Shown here in pieces: positions 25,802 through 34,001 of a stretch of DNA of 64,000 nt. Source of the stretch: Micromonospora_E sp048060115 (GTDB taxonomy: Bacteria; Actinomycetota; Actinomycetes; Mycobacteriales; Micromonosporaceae). The position numbers and the translations under genes were made by a program. Below the pieces are notes generated by a model. That model saw only the letters and a program-made list of their open reading frames with translations. It was not told where the DNA came from and did no database searches. How positions within the stretch are numbered: the stretch's first letter is position 1; each line of letters opens with the position of its first letter. The stretch spans positions 1-64,000 of the forward strand of contig NZ_JBHMIM010000037.1 of assembly GCF_048060115.1 (NCBI RefSeq), written 5' to 3'.

Positions 25802-28108
25802 TCAGAGCCGTACGCCGTCGAGCAGCACAGTGGCCGGTGGATCGCTGCCGGCCACCGGAGCGCACACGACCCGGCGTACCCGCAGCGGGCCGTCCACCGA
25901 CACCCGCAACGTGTCCCCGTCGCGGACCGCCCGGATCGTGGTGTCCCCGTCGACGTCGCTCACCATCGTCTCGGCGCTGACGCCACCCCAGCTGACCACC
26001 GTCACCTCGGTGAACGGGCCGTCGCCGACGACGTCACCCACCTCGGTGGTCGCGATCAGCGCGCCATGGCGTACGTAGAGCGGGATCCGGTGCAGCGGGG
26101 TGCGTACCCGCAGGTGGCGGCCGCCGCAGTGCACCTCGCCGGTCCAGTGGTCGACCCAGTCGCCGGCCGGCAGGTAGACCTGCCGCTGCCCGTCCGGACT
26201 GATCATCGGGGCCACCAGCAGGTCGGTGCCGAGCCGGTACTCCAACTCGGCGCCCCAGGCGGCCGGGTCGTCCGGCGAGTCGACCAGCAGCGCCCGCATC
26301 ATCGGTGCGCCGGTCCTCGCGGCGGTCACCGCCGCCGAGTAGAGGTAGGGCATCAGCCGGTAGCGCAGCCGGATCGCCTCGACCACGTCTCGGGCGGCGT
26401 CGTCGGGAAAGTCCCAGGGCAGCCGGCTGGTGGTGCCGTGGAACCGCACCAGTGGCGACAGCGCGCCGAGCTGCGCCCACCGTACGTACAGGTCCGGGGT
26501 CGGGGTGCCGTGGAAGCCGCCGGCGTCGTGACTCCAGAACGGTACGCCGGAGAGTCCGTGCGACAGACCGCCGCGCAGCGTGCTCGCCAGCCCGGGATAG
26601 GTGGCGTTGACGTCGCCGCTCCACTGAGCCGAGTGCCGCTGCCCACCGAGGAACGACGAACGGGCCCAGACCATGCCGTGCCCGGTGACCTCCTGGGTCA
26701 CCGCCGACACCGCGTCGTTGAACAGCAGCGTGTAGACGTTGTGCAGCTCCAGCCCGGTCATCCCGTTGTGGGCCACCGCGTCGGCCGGCACCCCCTCGGC
26801 GAAGTCGGTCTTGAACACCATCGCACCCTGACGCAGCAGATCCCGCAGCAGCCCGGTGAACCACTCGGTGGCCGCCGGGTTGGTGAAGTCGACGATGCCG
26901 CAGACCGGGTAGGAGCCGTGCCAGACGTCGGCGATGTAGGTGGAGCCGTCGGCCCGGCGCAGGAAGTAGCCGGCGGCGTCGGCCTGGGCGAAGACCGGAC
27001 TGCCGGTCATGAGGTACGGGTTCATCCAGAGGCTGACCTTGAAGCCCTGCTCGGTGAGGGTGGCCAGCATGCCGGCCGGATCGGGGAAGTTGGCCGCGTC
27101 CCAGGCCATGTCCGACCAGGCGCCGTCGGCCTGCCAGTAGCAGTCCAGGTGCAGTACGTCGCACGGGATGCCGTCAGCTCGGATGCGCCGGGCCCGGTCG
27201 AGGACCTTCTCCTGGGTGTCGACGTAGAAGCCGGACGAGATCCAGGTGCCGAACGCCCACTTCGGCGGCAACGCCGGCCGGCTGGTCAGCCCGTCGTAGC
27301 GGTCCAGGATCTGGGCCGGAGTCGGGCCGGCGATGACGTAGTAGTCGATCAGGTCGTCCGGTACCAGGATCTGTACGCAGCTGTGCGTTGACGCGCAGAT
27401 GTCGAACTCGACCGGCATTCCGCTGTCGACCAGCACGCCGTAGCCCCGGTCGGACAGGTAGAGCGGGATGTTCTTGTGCGAGCGGTCCGACTCCGCGCCG
27501 AAGGCGTCGAAGTTCCACATCAGAGCCCGCTGGCCGCGTTTGTCCAGCCGGGTGAACTTCTCGCCGAGACCGACGAACCGTTCGTCGCCGGGGGCGTCGA
27601 AACACTCGTGGTACGCGGCGACCGTGCCGTCGACCAGGGACCGCCCGAACGGCAGGGTCCGCAACCGGCCGCTGATGTCGCGCTCACCGCGATTCTGGCT
27701 CACCAGCACCCGGCCCTGGGGGTCGAGGAAACGCAGGTGCCACGGGTCGAGGCGGAGCTCGGCCACCACTGGTCCGGCGTCGATGCGGATCAGGTCGTCG
27801 CTGGCGGTGATCCTCGCCGGTTGCACCGACGCGGCGATCAGCGGCAGCGCCCGCGCGGAGCGGCTGCGGGCGTGCGGGTCGGCGCTGAGCCGTACCCGGA
27901 TCACCCCTTCGGCGGCGGCGCTCACCGACACCGTCAACGAGTCGCCGTCGGCGGTGCTGCCCTTGCAGGTCACCCCGCTCGTGTCGGCGCTGAGCACCTC
28001 GGCGCGCACCAGCGCGGACAGGCCCTGCTCGCCCGGCGCGCGGACCGGAAGGTCGGGCGGGTCGGCGACGAAGGTCTCGTGGGGGACCAGGGGCGGACGG
28101 TACGGCAT
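25802..28108 (-). CDS. GH31 alpha-xylosidase (YicI-like)
   Basis: 768 residues from the ATG at 28108, which has GAGGAG 5 nt upstream; the longer open frame upstream is only the antisense of the GH42 gene. GH31 features include ERFVGLGEKFTRLDKRGQ, the nucleophile Asp in MVFKTDFAEG at about 435 and the acid/base Asp in QWSGDVNATYPGL at about 499. KTDFxE and the absence of a signal peptide fit intracellular alpha-xylosidases, which remove the alpha-1,6 xylose from the non-reducing end of xyloglucan oligosaccharides. It is convergent with the ABC genes and divergent from the beta-galactosidase. Confidence 0.9.
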   Translation of the reverse strand: MPYRPPLVPHETFVADPPDLPVRAPGEQGLSALVRAEVLSADTSGVTCKGSTADGDSLTVSVSAAAEGVIRVRLSADPHARSRSARALPLIAASVQPARITASDDLIRIDAGPVVAELRLDPWHLRFLDPQGRVLVSQNRGERDISGRLRTLPFGRSLVDGTVAAYHECFDAPGDERFVGLGEKFTRLDKRGQRALMWNFDAFGAESDRSHKNIPLYLSDRGYGVLVDSGMPVEFDICASTHSCVQILVPDDLIDYYVIAGPTPAQILDRYDGLTSRPALPPKWAFGTWISSGFYVDTQEKVLDRARRIRADGIPCDVLHLDCYWQADGAWSDMAWDAANFPDPAGMLATLTEQGFKVSLWMNPYLMTGSPVFAQADAAGYFLRRADGSTYIADVWHGSYPVCGIVDFTNPAATEWFTGLLRDLLRQGAMVFKTDFAEGVPADAVAHNGMTGLELHNVYTLLFNDAVSAVTQEVTGHGMVWARSSFLGGQRHSAQWSGDVNATYPGLASTLRGGLSHGLSGVPFWSHDAGGFHGTPTPDLYVRWAQLGALSPLVRFHGTTSRLPWDFPDDAARDVVEAIRLRYRLMPYLYSAAVTAARTGAPMMRALLVDSPDDPAAWGAELEYRLGTDLLVAPMISPDGQRQVYLPAGDWVDHWTGEVHCGGRHLRVRTPLHRIPLYVRHGALIATTEVGDVVGDGPFTEVTVVSWGGVSAETMVSDVDGDTTIRAVRDGDTLRVSVDGPLRVRRVVCAPVAGSDPPATVLLDGVRL

Positions 28109-28169
28109 GCGGTCTCCTCGACTGGTCCGGCGCTCGATGCTCCCTGATGGATCCACCGGCATGGGGGCG

Positions 28170-28209
28170 ACTAAATTAGTTTCTTTGCTAACCCAACAAA
28201 CTGTCAACG
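28170..28209. promoter_or_regulatory. Candidate ROK-type operator in the GH31/GH42 divergent promoter
   Basis: ACTAAATTAGT (28170-28180) is a perfect 11-bp palindrome. Together with CTAAC at 28188-28192 it gives a TTAGT-N7-CTAAC inverted pair. This AT-rich patch stands out in GC-rich DNA and shares half-sites with 21931-21953, suggesting that the ROK repressor controls both glycosidase genes. Confidence 0.45.
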
Positions 28210-28225
28210 GCGAAGGGGGCCACCG

Positions 28226-30280
28226 ATGCGCTGGCCGACAGGACTCGACGGGCTCTGCTACGGCGGGGACTACAACCCCGAACAGTGGCCGGAGTCCACC
28301 TGGCGCGACGACGTGTCCCTGATGCGCCAGGCCAGGGTCAACCTGGTGACCGTCGGGGTGTTCGCCTGGTCCCGGCTCGAACCACGACCGGGGCAGTACA
28401 CCGCCGACTGGCTGGACCGGCTGCTCGACCTGCTGCACGGCGGCGGGATCAAGGTGGCGCTGGCCACGCCGACCGCCTCGCCACCACCGTGGTTCTCCCT
28501 GGCCCACCCCGACGCGTTGCCGGTCACCGCCGACGGAGTGCGGCTGCACCACGGCAGCCGGGACACCTACTGCGCGGCCACCCCGGCGTACCGCGACGCC
28601 GCCCGTACTATCGCGACGATGCTCGCCGAGCGCTACCGCGACCATCCGGCGCTGGCGATGTGGCACGTGCACAACGAGTACGGCACCATCTGCCACTGCC
28701 CGCACACGGCCGAAGCGTTCCGGCGCTGGCTGCGGGACCGCTACGGCGACCTGGCCGCTCTCAACGACGCGTGGACCGGTGCGTTCTGGAGCCAGTGCTA
28801 CTCCGACTGGGCCCAGGTCGACACCCCGCGTGCCACCCAGTACCTGTCCAACCCGACCCAGGCGCTGGACTTCCGGCGGTTCTGGTCCGACGAGCTGCTC
28901 GCCGCGTACCTCGACCAGCGCGACCTGCTACGCCGGATCACCCCGCAGGTGCCGGTCACCACCAACTACGTGCTCGGCGACTGGGTGCCGGTCGACCACG
29001 CCCGGTGGTCGCGCGAGGTCGACCTGGTGGCGATCGACCACTATCCGGGCGAGACCGACCGGCGGGCCGAGGAGCAGACCGCGCTCGCCGGCGACCTGGC
29101 CCGGTCGTGGTCCGGGCGTCGACCGTGGCTGCTGATGGAGAGCGCACCCAACCTCATCCACCGGTACGCCGAGGGCGTCGCGTACGCCAAGGAGCCGGAC
29201 CGAATGCTGCGGCACAGCATCGCCCACATCGCCCGGGGGTCCCGAGGGGCGATGTTCTTCCAGTGGCGGGCGTCGCGCGGCGGCGCCGAGGCGTTTCACT
29301 CGGCGATGGTGCCGCACGCCGGGGCGGACAGCCGGACGTTCCAGACGACGGTGCGCCTCGGCAAGCTACTGGAGCGACTGGCGGAGACCGACGAGGGGGA
29401 GGTGCCTGCCCAGGTCGCGATCGGTTGGGACGCCGCCAGCGGCTGGGCGCTGCAACACCCCGGGCTGCCGTCGCGGCACATCGAGTACGCCGACGAGGTG
29501 GCCGCCGCGCACCGGGCGTTGTGGCGCTGCGGCATCCTCACCGACTTCGTCTGCCCGGCGGCGGGGCAGCTGGACCTGACCGGTTACCGGATGCTGGTGC
29601 TGCCCGCCCTCTACCTGATGAGTGATGAGTTCGCCGACGAGCTCGGTCGGTGGGTGCACGCCGGCGGGCACCTGGTGGTCAGCTACCTGTCCGGGGTGGC
29701 GGACCAGTACGCCCGGGTGCGGCTCGGCGGATACCCGGGCGCGCTGCGGGACCTGCTCGGCGTCCGCGCGGAGGAGTTCCTGCCACTTGGGCCCGGCGCC
29801 ACAGTGGCGCTGACCGGTGGTCGGTCCGGTCGGCTCTGGCAGGAGCGGTGCGCCACGTACGGCGCCGATCCGGTGCTGGCGTACCGCGACGGGCCGCTCG
29901 CCGGTGCGCCAGCGGTGACCCGCCGGCGGGTGGGTGCCGGCACCGCCTGGTACCTGTCAACCCGGCTGGACGACGACGCCTACCGGGGCCTGTTGGCAGT
30001 GGCGGCGGCCGAGGCCCGGGTCGCGCCGGTGCTGCCCGGGGCACCGGCCGGTGTCGAAGCGGTACGCAGGGTGTCTGGTGACCGGCGCTGGTTGTTCCTG
30101 TTCAACCACGGGTCCACCGCCGCCGAGGTCGACGCCTGGGGCGATGATCTGGCCAGCGGCCGGCCGGCGGGTGGTCCGGTGACCGTCGAAGCCGGTGGGG
30201 TGGTGGTGCTGCGCGAGCAGGCCCGAGTACGGCGTGGGCTCCGGCGGATCGGCCGAGTTTCAGTGATCGGCGACGATTGA
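28226..30280 (+). CDS. GH42 beta-galactosidase
   Basis: 684 residues, no signal peptide. The family start CYGGDYNPEQWPESTWRDDV is clear. The acid/base Glu lies in MWHVHNEYG (about residue 151) and the nucleophile Glu in WLLMESAPN (about 305). The trimerisation domain and a C-terminal beta-sandwich follow. It removes terminal beta-galactose, and beside an alpha-xylosidase it would clear galactosylated xyloglucan side chains. The ATG has GAAGGGGG upstream. It diverges from GH31 with shared operator sequences between them. Confidence 0.92.
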   Translation: MRWPTGLDGLCYGGDYNPEQWPESTWRDDVSLMRQARVNLVTVGVFAWSRLEPRPGQYTADWLDRLLDLLHGGGIKVALATPTASPPPWFSLAHPDALPVTADGVRLHHGSRDTYCAATPAYRDAARTIATMLAERYRDHPALAMWHVHNEYGTICHCPHTAEAFRRWLRDRYGDLAALNDAWTGAFWSQCYSDWAQVDTPRATQYLSNPTQALDFRRFWSDELLAAYLDQRDLLRRITPQVPVTTNYVLGDWVPVDHARWSREVDLVAIDHYPGETDRRAEEQTALAGDLARSWSGRRPWLLMESAPNLIHRYAEGVAYAKEPDRMLRHSIAHIARGSRGAMFFQWRASRGGAEAFHSAMVPHAGADSRTFQTTVRLGKLLERLAETDEGEVPAQVAIGWDAASGWALQHPGLPSRHIEYADEVAAAHRALWRCGILTDFVCPAAGQLDLTGYRMLVLPALYLMSDEFADELGRWVHAGGHLVVSYLSGVADQYARVRLGGYPGALRDLLGVRAEEFLPLGPGATVALTGGRSGRLWQERCATYGADPVLAYRDGPLAGAPAVTRRRVGAGTAWYLSTRLDDDAYRGLLAVAAAEARVAPVLPGAPAGVEAVRRVSGDRRWLFLFNHGSTAAEVDAWGDDLASGRPAGGPVTVEAGGVVVLREQARVRRGLRRIGRVSVIGDD

Positions 30281-30448
30281 TAGGAGGAAAGCGGTTGCCC
30301 TAGCATTGGGGCTGCACGGGAGCCAACCGTCGACGCTCGCTCGTGAAGCGGTCGAGCCGATCCGCACACGCCACCGGCGTACCTACCCGGCCGGGCAATG
30401 CCGGGCTGTCCGCCGGGCCGGCGGTGCCCGTACGCTCTCGGAGATCCC

Positions 30449-32776
30449 ATGCACAATCTCCACCGTCCATCGTCCAGCCTCCGTACCTCCCACCGGTCCC
30501 TGCTCGCCGCCGCGACGGTCGTCACACTGACCGTCGGCGCGGGGGTGTTGACCACCGTCGCCGCCACCTCTGCCGCCGCGGCCGCCGGTTGCGCCGTGGA
30601 CTACCGCGTCACCAGCGAGTGGCCCGGCGGATTCGGCGCCAGCGTCACCATCCGCAACCTCGGCGATCCGGTTTCGTCGTGGCGGCTGACCTGGAGCTTC
30701 GGTGCCGGGCAGACCATCACCCAGGCCTGGAACGCCACCATCAGCTCCAGCGGTGCCCAGGTGAGCGCCGACAACGTCAGCTACAACGGCAACCTGGCTA
30801 CCAACGCCAGCACCGAGTTCGGCTTCAACGGCAGCTGGACCGGCAGCAACCCGGTGCCGACGAGCTTCGCCCTCAACGGGACCACCTGCACCGGCGGCGT
30901 CGCGCCGACCACCGGCGGGCCACCACCCACGACAGGGCCACCACCGACGACAGCGCCGCCGCCCACCACGGCACCGCCGCCGCCCACGACCCCACCGCCA
31001 CCGACCTCCCCGCCACCGCCCGGCCCGGGAGCCAAGCAGATGGAGAACCTCGACCGGGGCGTGATCAGCGTCCGCTCCGGCGCCGGCAACCTGGTCTCCT
31101 GGCGGCTGCTCGGCACCGAGGCGGCCAACCTCGGATTCCACGTCTACCGCGGCACCACCCGGGTCACCTCGTCACCGGTGACCACCTCGACCAACTACTA
31201 CGACTCCGGCGCCGCGTCGAATGCCAGCTACACCGTGCGCGCGGTGGTCGACGGCACCGAGCAGGCCCCGTCGCCGGCATCACTCACCTTCGCCAACGGC
31301 TATCTCGACGTGCCGCTGCAGGTGCCGCCGGGCGGCACCACCCCGTCCGGGGGTGCCTACACCTACTCCGCGAACGATGCCAGCGTCGGTGACCTCGACG
31401 GCGACGGCCAGTACGAGATCGTGCTCAAGTGGGACCCCTCCAACGCCAAGGACAACTCACAGTCCGGCTACACCGGCAACGTCTACGTCGACGCGTACGA
31501 GCTGTCCGGGACCCGGTTGTGGCGCATCGATCTCGGTCGCAACATCCGGGCAGGCGCCCACTACACCCAGTTCCAGGTCTACGACTACGACGGTGACGGT
31601 CGCGCCGAGGTGGCGATGAAGACCGCCGACGGCACCCGCGACGGTCGCGGCACCGCGATCGGCTCCACCAGCGCCGACTATCGCAACTCGTCGGGCTACG
31701 TGTTGTCCGGGCCGGAGTTCCTGACCATGTTCAACGGCCAGACCGGGGCGGCGATGTCCACCGTCAACTACCTGCCCGCCCGGGGCACCGTCTCGTCCTG
31801 GGGCGACTCGTACGGCAACCGGGTGGACCGGTTCCTGGCCGGCACGGCGTACCTGGACGGCCAGCGTCCGTCGCTGATCATGTCGCGGGGCTACTACACC
31901 CGTACGGTCATCGCCGCCTGGGACTTCCGGGGCGGGAGCCTGACCCAGCGCTGGGTGTTCGACTCCAACAACTCCGGCAACGGCGGCTACGCCGGGCAGG
32001 GCAACCACGCGTTGTCGATCGCCGACGTGGACCGTGACGGTCGCGACGAGATCGTCTTCGGTGGTGCCACCATCGACGACAACGGCCGTGGGCTGTGGAA
32101 CTCCAGCCTCAACCACGGCGACGCCGGCCACGTCGGTGACCTCGATCCGGGCCGGGCCGGGCTGGAGTACTTCAAGGTGCAGGAGGACGGCGCCAAGCCG
32201 TCGTCGGCGCTGATCGACGCGCGGACCGGTCAGATCATCTGGCAGACCCCGACCGGTGGCGACAACGGCCGGGGGGTGTCGGCGGACATCTGGGCCGGCA
32301 GTGCCGGCGCCGAGTCGTGGTCGTCGGCGGTCGGTGAGCTGCGCTCGCCGTCGGGTGGCAACGTCGGACGCAAGCCGTCGTCGATCAACTTCGTGATCTG
32401 GTGGGACGGCGACCCGGTACGTGAACTGCTGGATCAGACCCGGATCGACAAGTACGGCACCTCCGGCGACACCCGGCTGCTCACCGGCTCCGACGTGGCG
32501 TCCAACAACGGTACGAAGGCCACCCCGGCGCTGTCGGCCGACCTGCTCGGCGACTGGCGGGAGGAGGTGATCTGGCGGACCGGCGACTCGCGAGCGTTGC
32601 GGATCTACGCCACGCCGCACTCCACCGACCGCCGTGTCCACACCCTGATGCACGACCCGCAGTACCGGGTGGCGATCGCCTGGCAGAACACCGCCTACAA
32701 CCAGCCGCCGCACCCGTCGTTCTTCATCGGCAACAACATGGCGACCCCACCGACGCCGAACGTCTACCTGCGCTGA
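30449..32776 (+). CDS. Secreted CBM2-linked PL11 rhamnogalacturonan lyase
   Basis: 775 residues from the ATG at 30449 (GGAG upstream). A signal peptide ends at about AATSAAAAA, then a CBM2 cellulose/xylan-binding module with the conserved Trp positions (SEWPGGFGASVTI, VSSWRLTWSFGAG, NVSYNGNLA). A linker of Pro/Thr repeats leads to a PL11 domain starting MENLDRGVISVRSGAGNLVS. The eight-bladed propeller shows repeated calcium-binding loops (DGDGQYE, DYDGDGRAE, DVDRDGRDE) and TPALSADLLGDWREEVIWR near the end. PL11 enzymes cut the rhamnose-galacturonate backbone of pectin by beta-elimination. A strong hairpin terminator follows. Confidence 0.93.
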   Translation: MHNLHRPSSSLRTSHRSLLAAATVVTLTVGAGVLTTVAATSAAAAAGCAVDYRVTSEWPGGFGASVTIRNLGDPVSSWRLTWSFGAGQTITQAWNATISSSGAQVSADNVSYNGNLATNASTEFGFNGSWTGSNPVPTSFALNGTTCTGGVAPTTGGPPPTTGPPPTTAPPPTTAPPPPTTPPPPTSPPPPGPGAKQMENLDRGVISVRSGAGNLVSWRLLGTEAANLGFHVYRGTTRVTSSPVTTSTNYYDSGAASNASYTVRAVVDGTEQAPSPASLTFANGYLDVPLQVPPGGTTPSGGAYTYSANDASVGDLDGDGQYEIVLKWDPSNAKDNSQSGYTGNVYVDAYELSGTRLWRIDLGRNIRAGAHYTQFQVYDYDGDGRAEVAMKTADGTRDGRGTAIGSTSADYRNSSGYVLSGPEFLTMFNGQTGAAMSTVNYLPARGTVSSWGDSYGNRVDRFLAGTAYLDGQRPSLIMSRGYYTRTVIAAWDFRGGSLTQRWVFDSNNSGNGGYAGQGNHALSIADVDRDGRDEIVFGGATIDDNGRGLWNSSLNHGDAGHVGDLDPGRAGLEYFKVQEDGAKPSSALIDARTGQIIWQTPTGGDNGRGVSADIWAGSAGAESWSSAVGELRSPSGGNVGRKPSSINFVIWWDGDPVRELLDQTRIDKYGTSGDTRLLTGSDVASNNGTKATPALSADLLGDWREEVIWRTGDSRALRIYATPHSTDRRVHTLMHDPQYRVAIAWQNTAYNQPPHPSFFIGNNMATPPTPNVYLR

Positions 32777-32807
32777 GCTGATCTTGCGGCTTGCGCTGCA
32801 GACAAAC

Positions 32808-32842
32808 GCAGGCGGGGGACCGGAACCCAGTCCCCCGCCTGC
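32808..32842 (+). terminator. Hairpin terminator after the PL11 gene
   Basis: GCAGGCGGGGGAC (32808-32820) and GTCCCCCGCCTGC (32830-32842) form a perfect 13-bp GC-rich stem with a 9-nt loop, 31 nt after the stop. There is no T-tract, as is common in actinomycetes. Confidence 0.75.
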
Positions 32843-32958
32843 GGACGCGACGACATCCACCCCACGCGTGATCTCGTGCGTCGAACCATCACCTGCCAAG
32901 AAGAGTGCCAGCCGTGGATCGCGCGGCGGTGACCAGCTGATGAAGGTCCTGTTTCCGG

Positions 32959-33954
32959 CTATTGATCATCATCCGGGTCGGCCACCACCAGTTCGAACGA
33001 GCGGGCGCGGTCGTCGATGTCATAGACCAACGTGGTCAACATCAGCTCGTCGGCCTGGGTCTGCTCGCGTAGCGCGGTCAATGCCCTACGGACGGTGGTC
33101 GGCGAGCCGATCGCCTGGCCGTCGCGGCGCTGTCGGACGAACTCCCGCTCGAACTCGGTGTACGGGTAGTCCGCAGCCTCCTGCGGGCTGGCCAGCGGCT
33201 CGGGCCGTCCGGAGCGCAGCCGCAGAAACGACAGCCCGGCCGGGCCGGACAACCACTCTGCCCGCTCGTCGGTCTCGGCACAGACCACGTTGACGGCCAC
33301 CATCGCGTACGGCTTGTCCAACCAGACCGAGGGACGGAAGTGCTGCCGGTACAGGGCCAGCGCCGGCAGCGTGTTCGCCGGGCTGAAATGGTGCGCGAAG
33401 GAGAACGGCAGGCCGAGGGTGCCGGCGAGCTGGGCGCTGAACCCGCTGGAGCCGAGCAGCCAGATCGCCGGCATCTCGCCCGCGCCCGGCGTGGCGGTGA
33501 TCGGCCCCGGATCGCCCCGGAAGAAGCCGATCAGGGCGGCCAGCTCCTGCGGGAACGCCTCGGCGTTCAGGCCGGCCATCGTCCGACGTAGCGCCAGTGC
33601 CGTGGCCTGATCGGTGCCGGGTGCCCGGCCGATACCCAGGTCGATGCGGCCCGGGTGCAGCGCCTCCAACGTGCCGAACTGCTCGGCGACCACCAGCGGC
33701 GGATGGTTGGGCAGCATTACCCCGCCGGAGCCGACCCGGATCGTCGAGGTGGCCGCCGCGAGGTGGGCGAGCAGCACGGGTGGCGCGGCGCTGGCGATGG
33801 CCGGCATGTTGTGGTGTTCGGCCACCCAGAACCGGTGGTAGCCGAGCTGTTCGGTCCGGCGGGCGAGTGCGGTGGTGTGTGCCAGCGCCTCGCCGGTGCT
33901 ACCGGCGGCGGCGACCGGGGCCAGGTCGAGGACGGAGAGCGGTACGTCGATCAC
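32959..33954 (-). CDS. LLM-class flavin-dependent oxidoreductase
   Basis: 331 residues from the GTG at 33954; a TTG at 33966 is also in frame. It reads VPLSVLDLAPVAAAGST, YHRFWVAEHHNMPAIASAAP, RVGSGGVMLPNHPPLVVAEQ and GRIDLGIGRAPGTD, the standard pattern of the luciferase-like (alkanal monooxygenase-like, MsnO8-type) family that uses FMNH2 or F420. The substrate is unknown. It sits between two secreted polysaccharidases with no obvious functional link. Confidence 0.9.
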   Translation of the reverse strand: MIDVPLSVLDLAPVAAAGSTGEALAHTTALARRTEQLGYHRFWVAEHHNMPAIASAAPPVLLAHLAAATSTIRVGSGGVMLPNHPPLVVAEQFGTLEALHPGRIDLGIGRAPGTDQATALALRRTMAGLNAEAFPQELAALIGFFRGDPGPITATPGAGEMPAIWLLGSSGFSAQLAGTLGLPFSFAHHFSPANTLPALALYRQHFRPSVWLDKPYAMVAVNVVCAETDERAEWLSGPAGLSFLRLRSGRPEPLASPQEAADYPYTEFEREFVRQRRDGQAIGSPTTVRRALTALREQTQADELMLTTLVYDIDDRARSFELVVADPDDDQ

Positions 33955-34001
33955 ACTCCAGCCCAACCCGGCACCCGGCCGCGATCTTCCCGTACGGCGA
34001 A

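Noticed and set aside
25802..28705. 967-residue version of the GH31 protein
   Set aside because: The extra 199 residues are the antisense of the GH42 beta-galactosidase. The ATG at 28108 has a good ribosome-binding site and family-like length.
30288..30300. LacI/GalR half-operator GAAAGCGGTTGCC before the PL11 gene
   Set aside because: It lacks dyad symmetry, so it is not a convincing operator.
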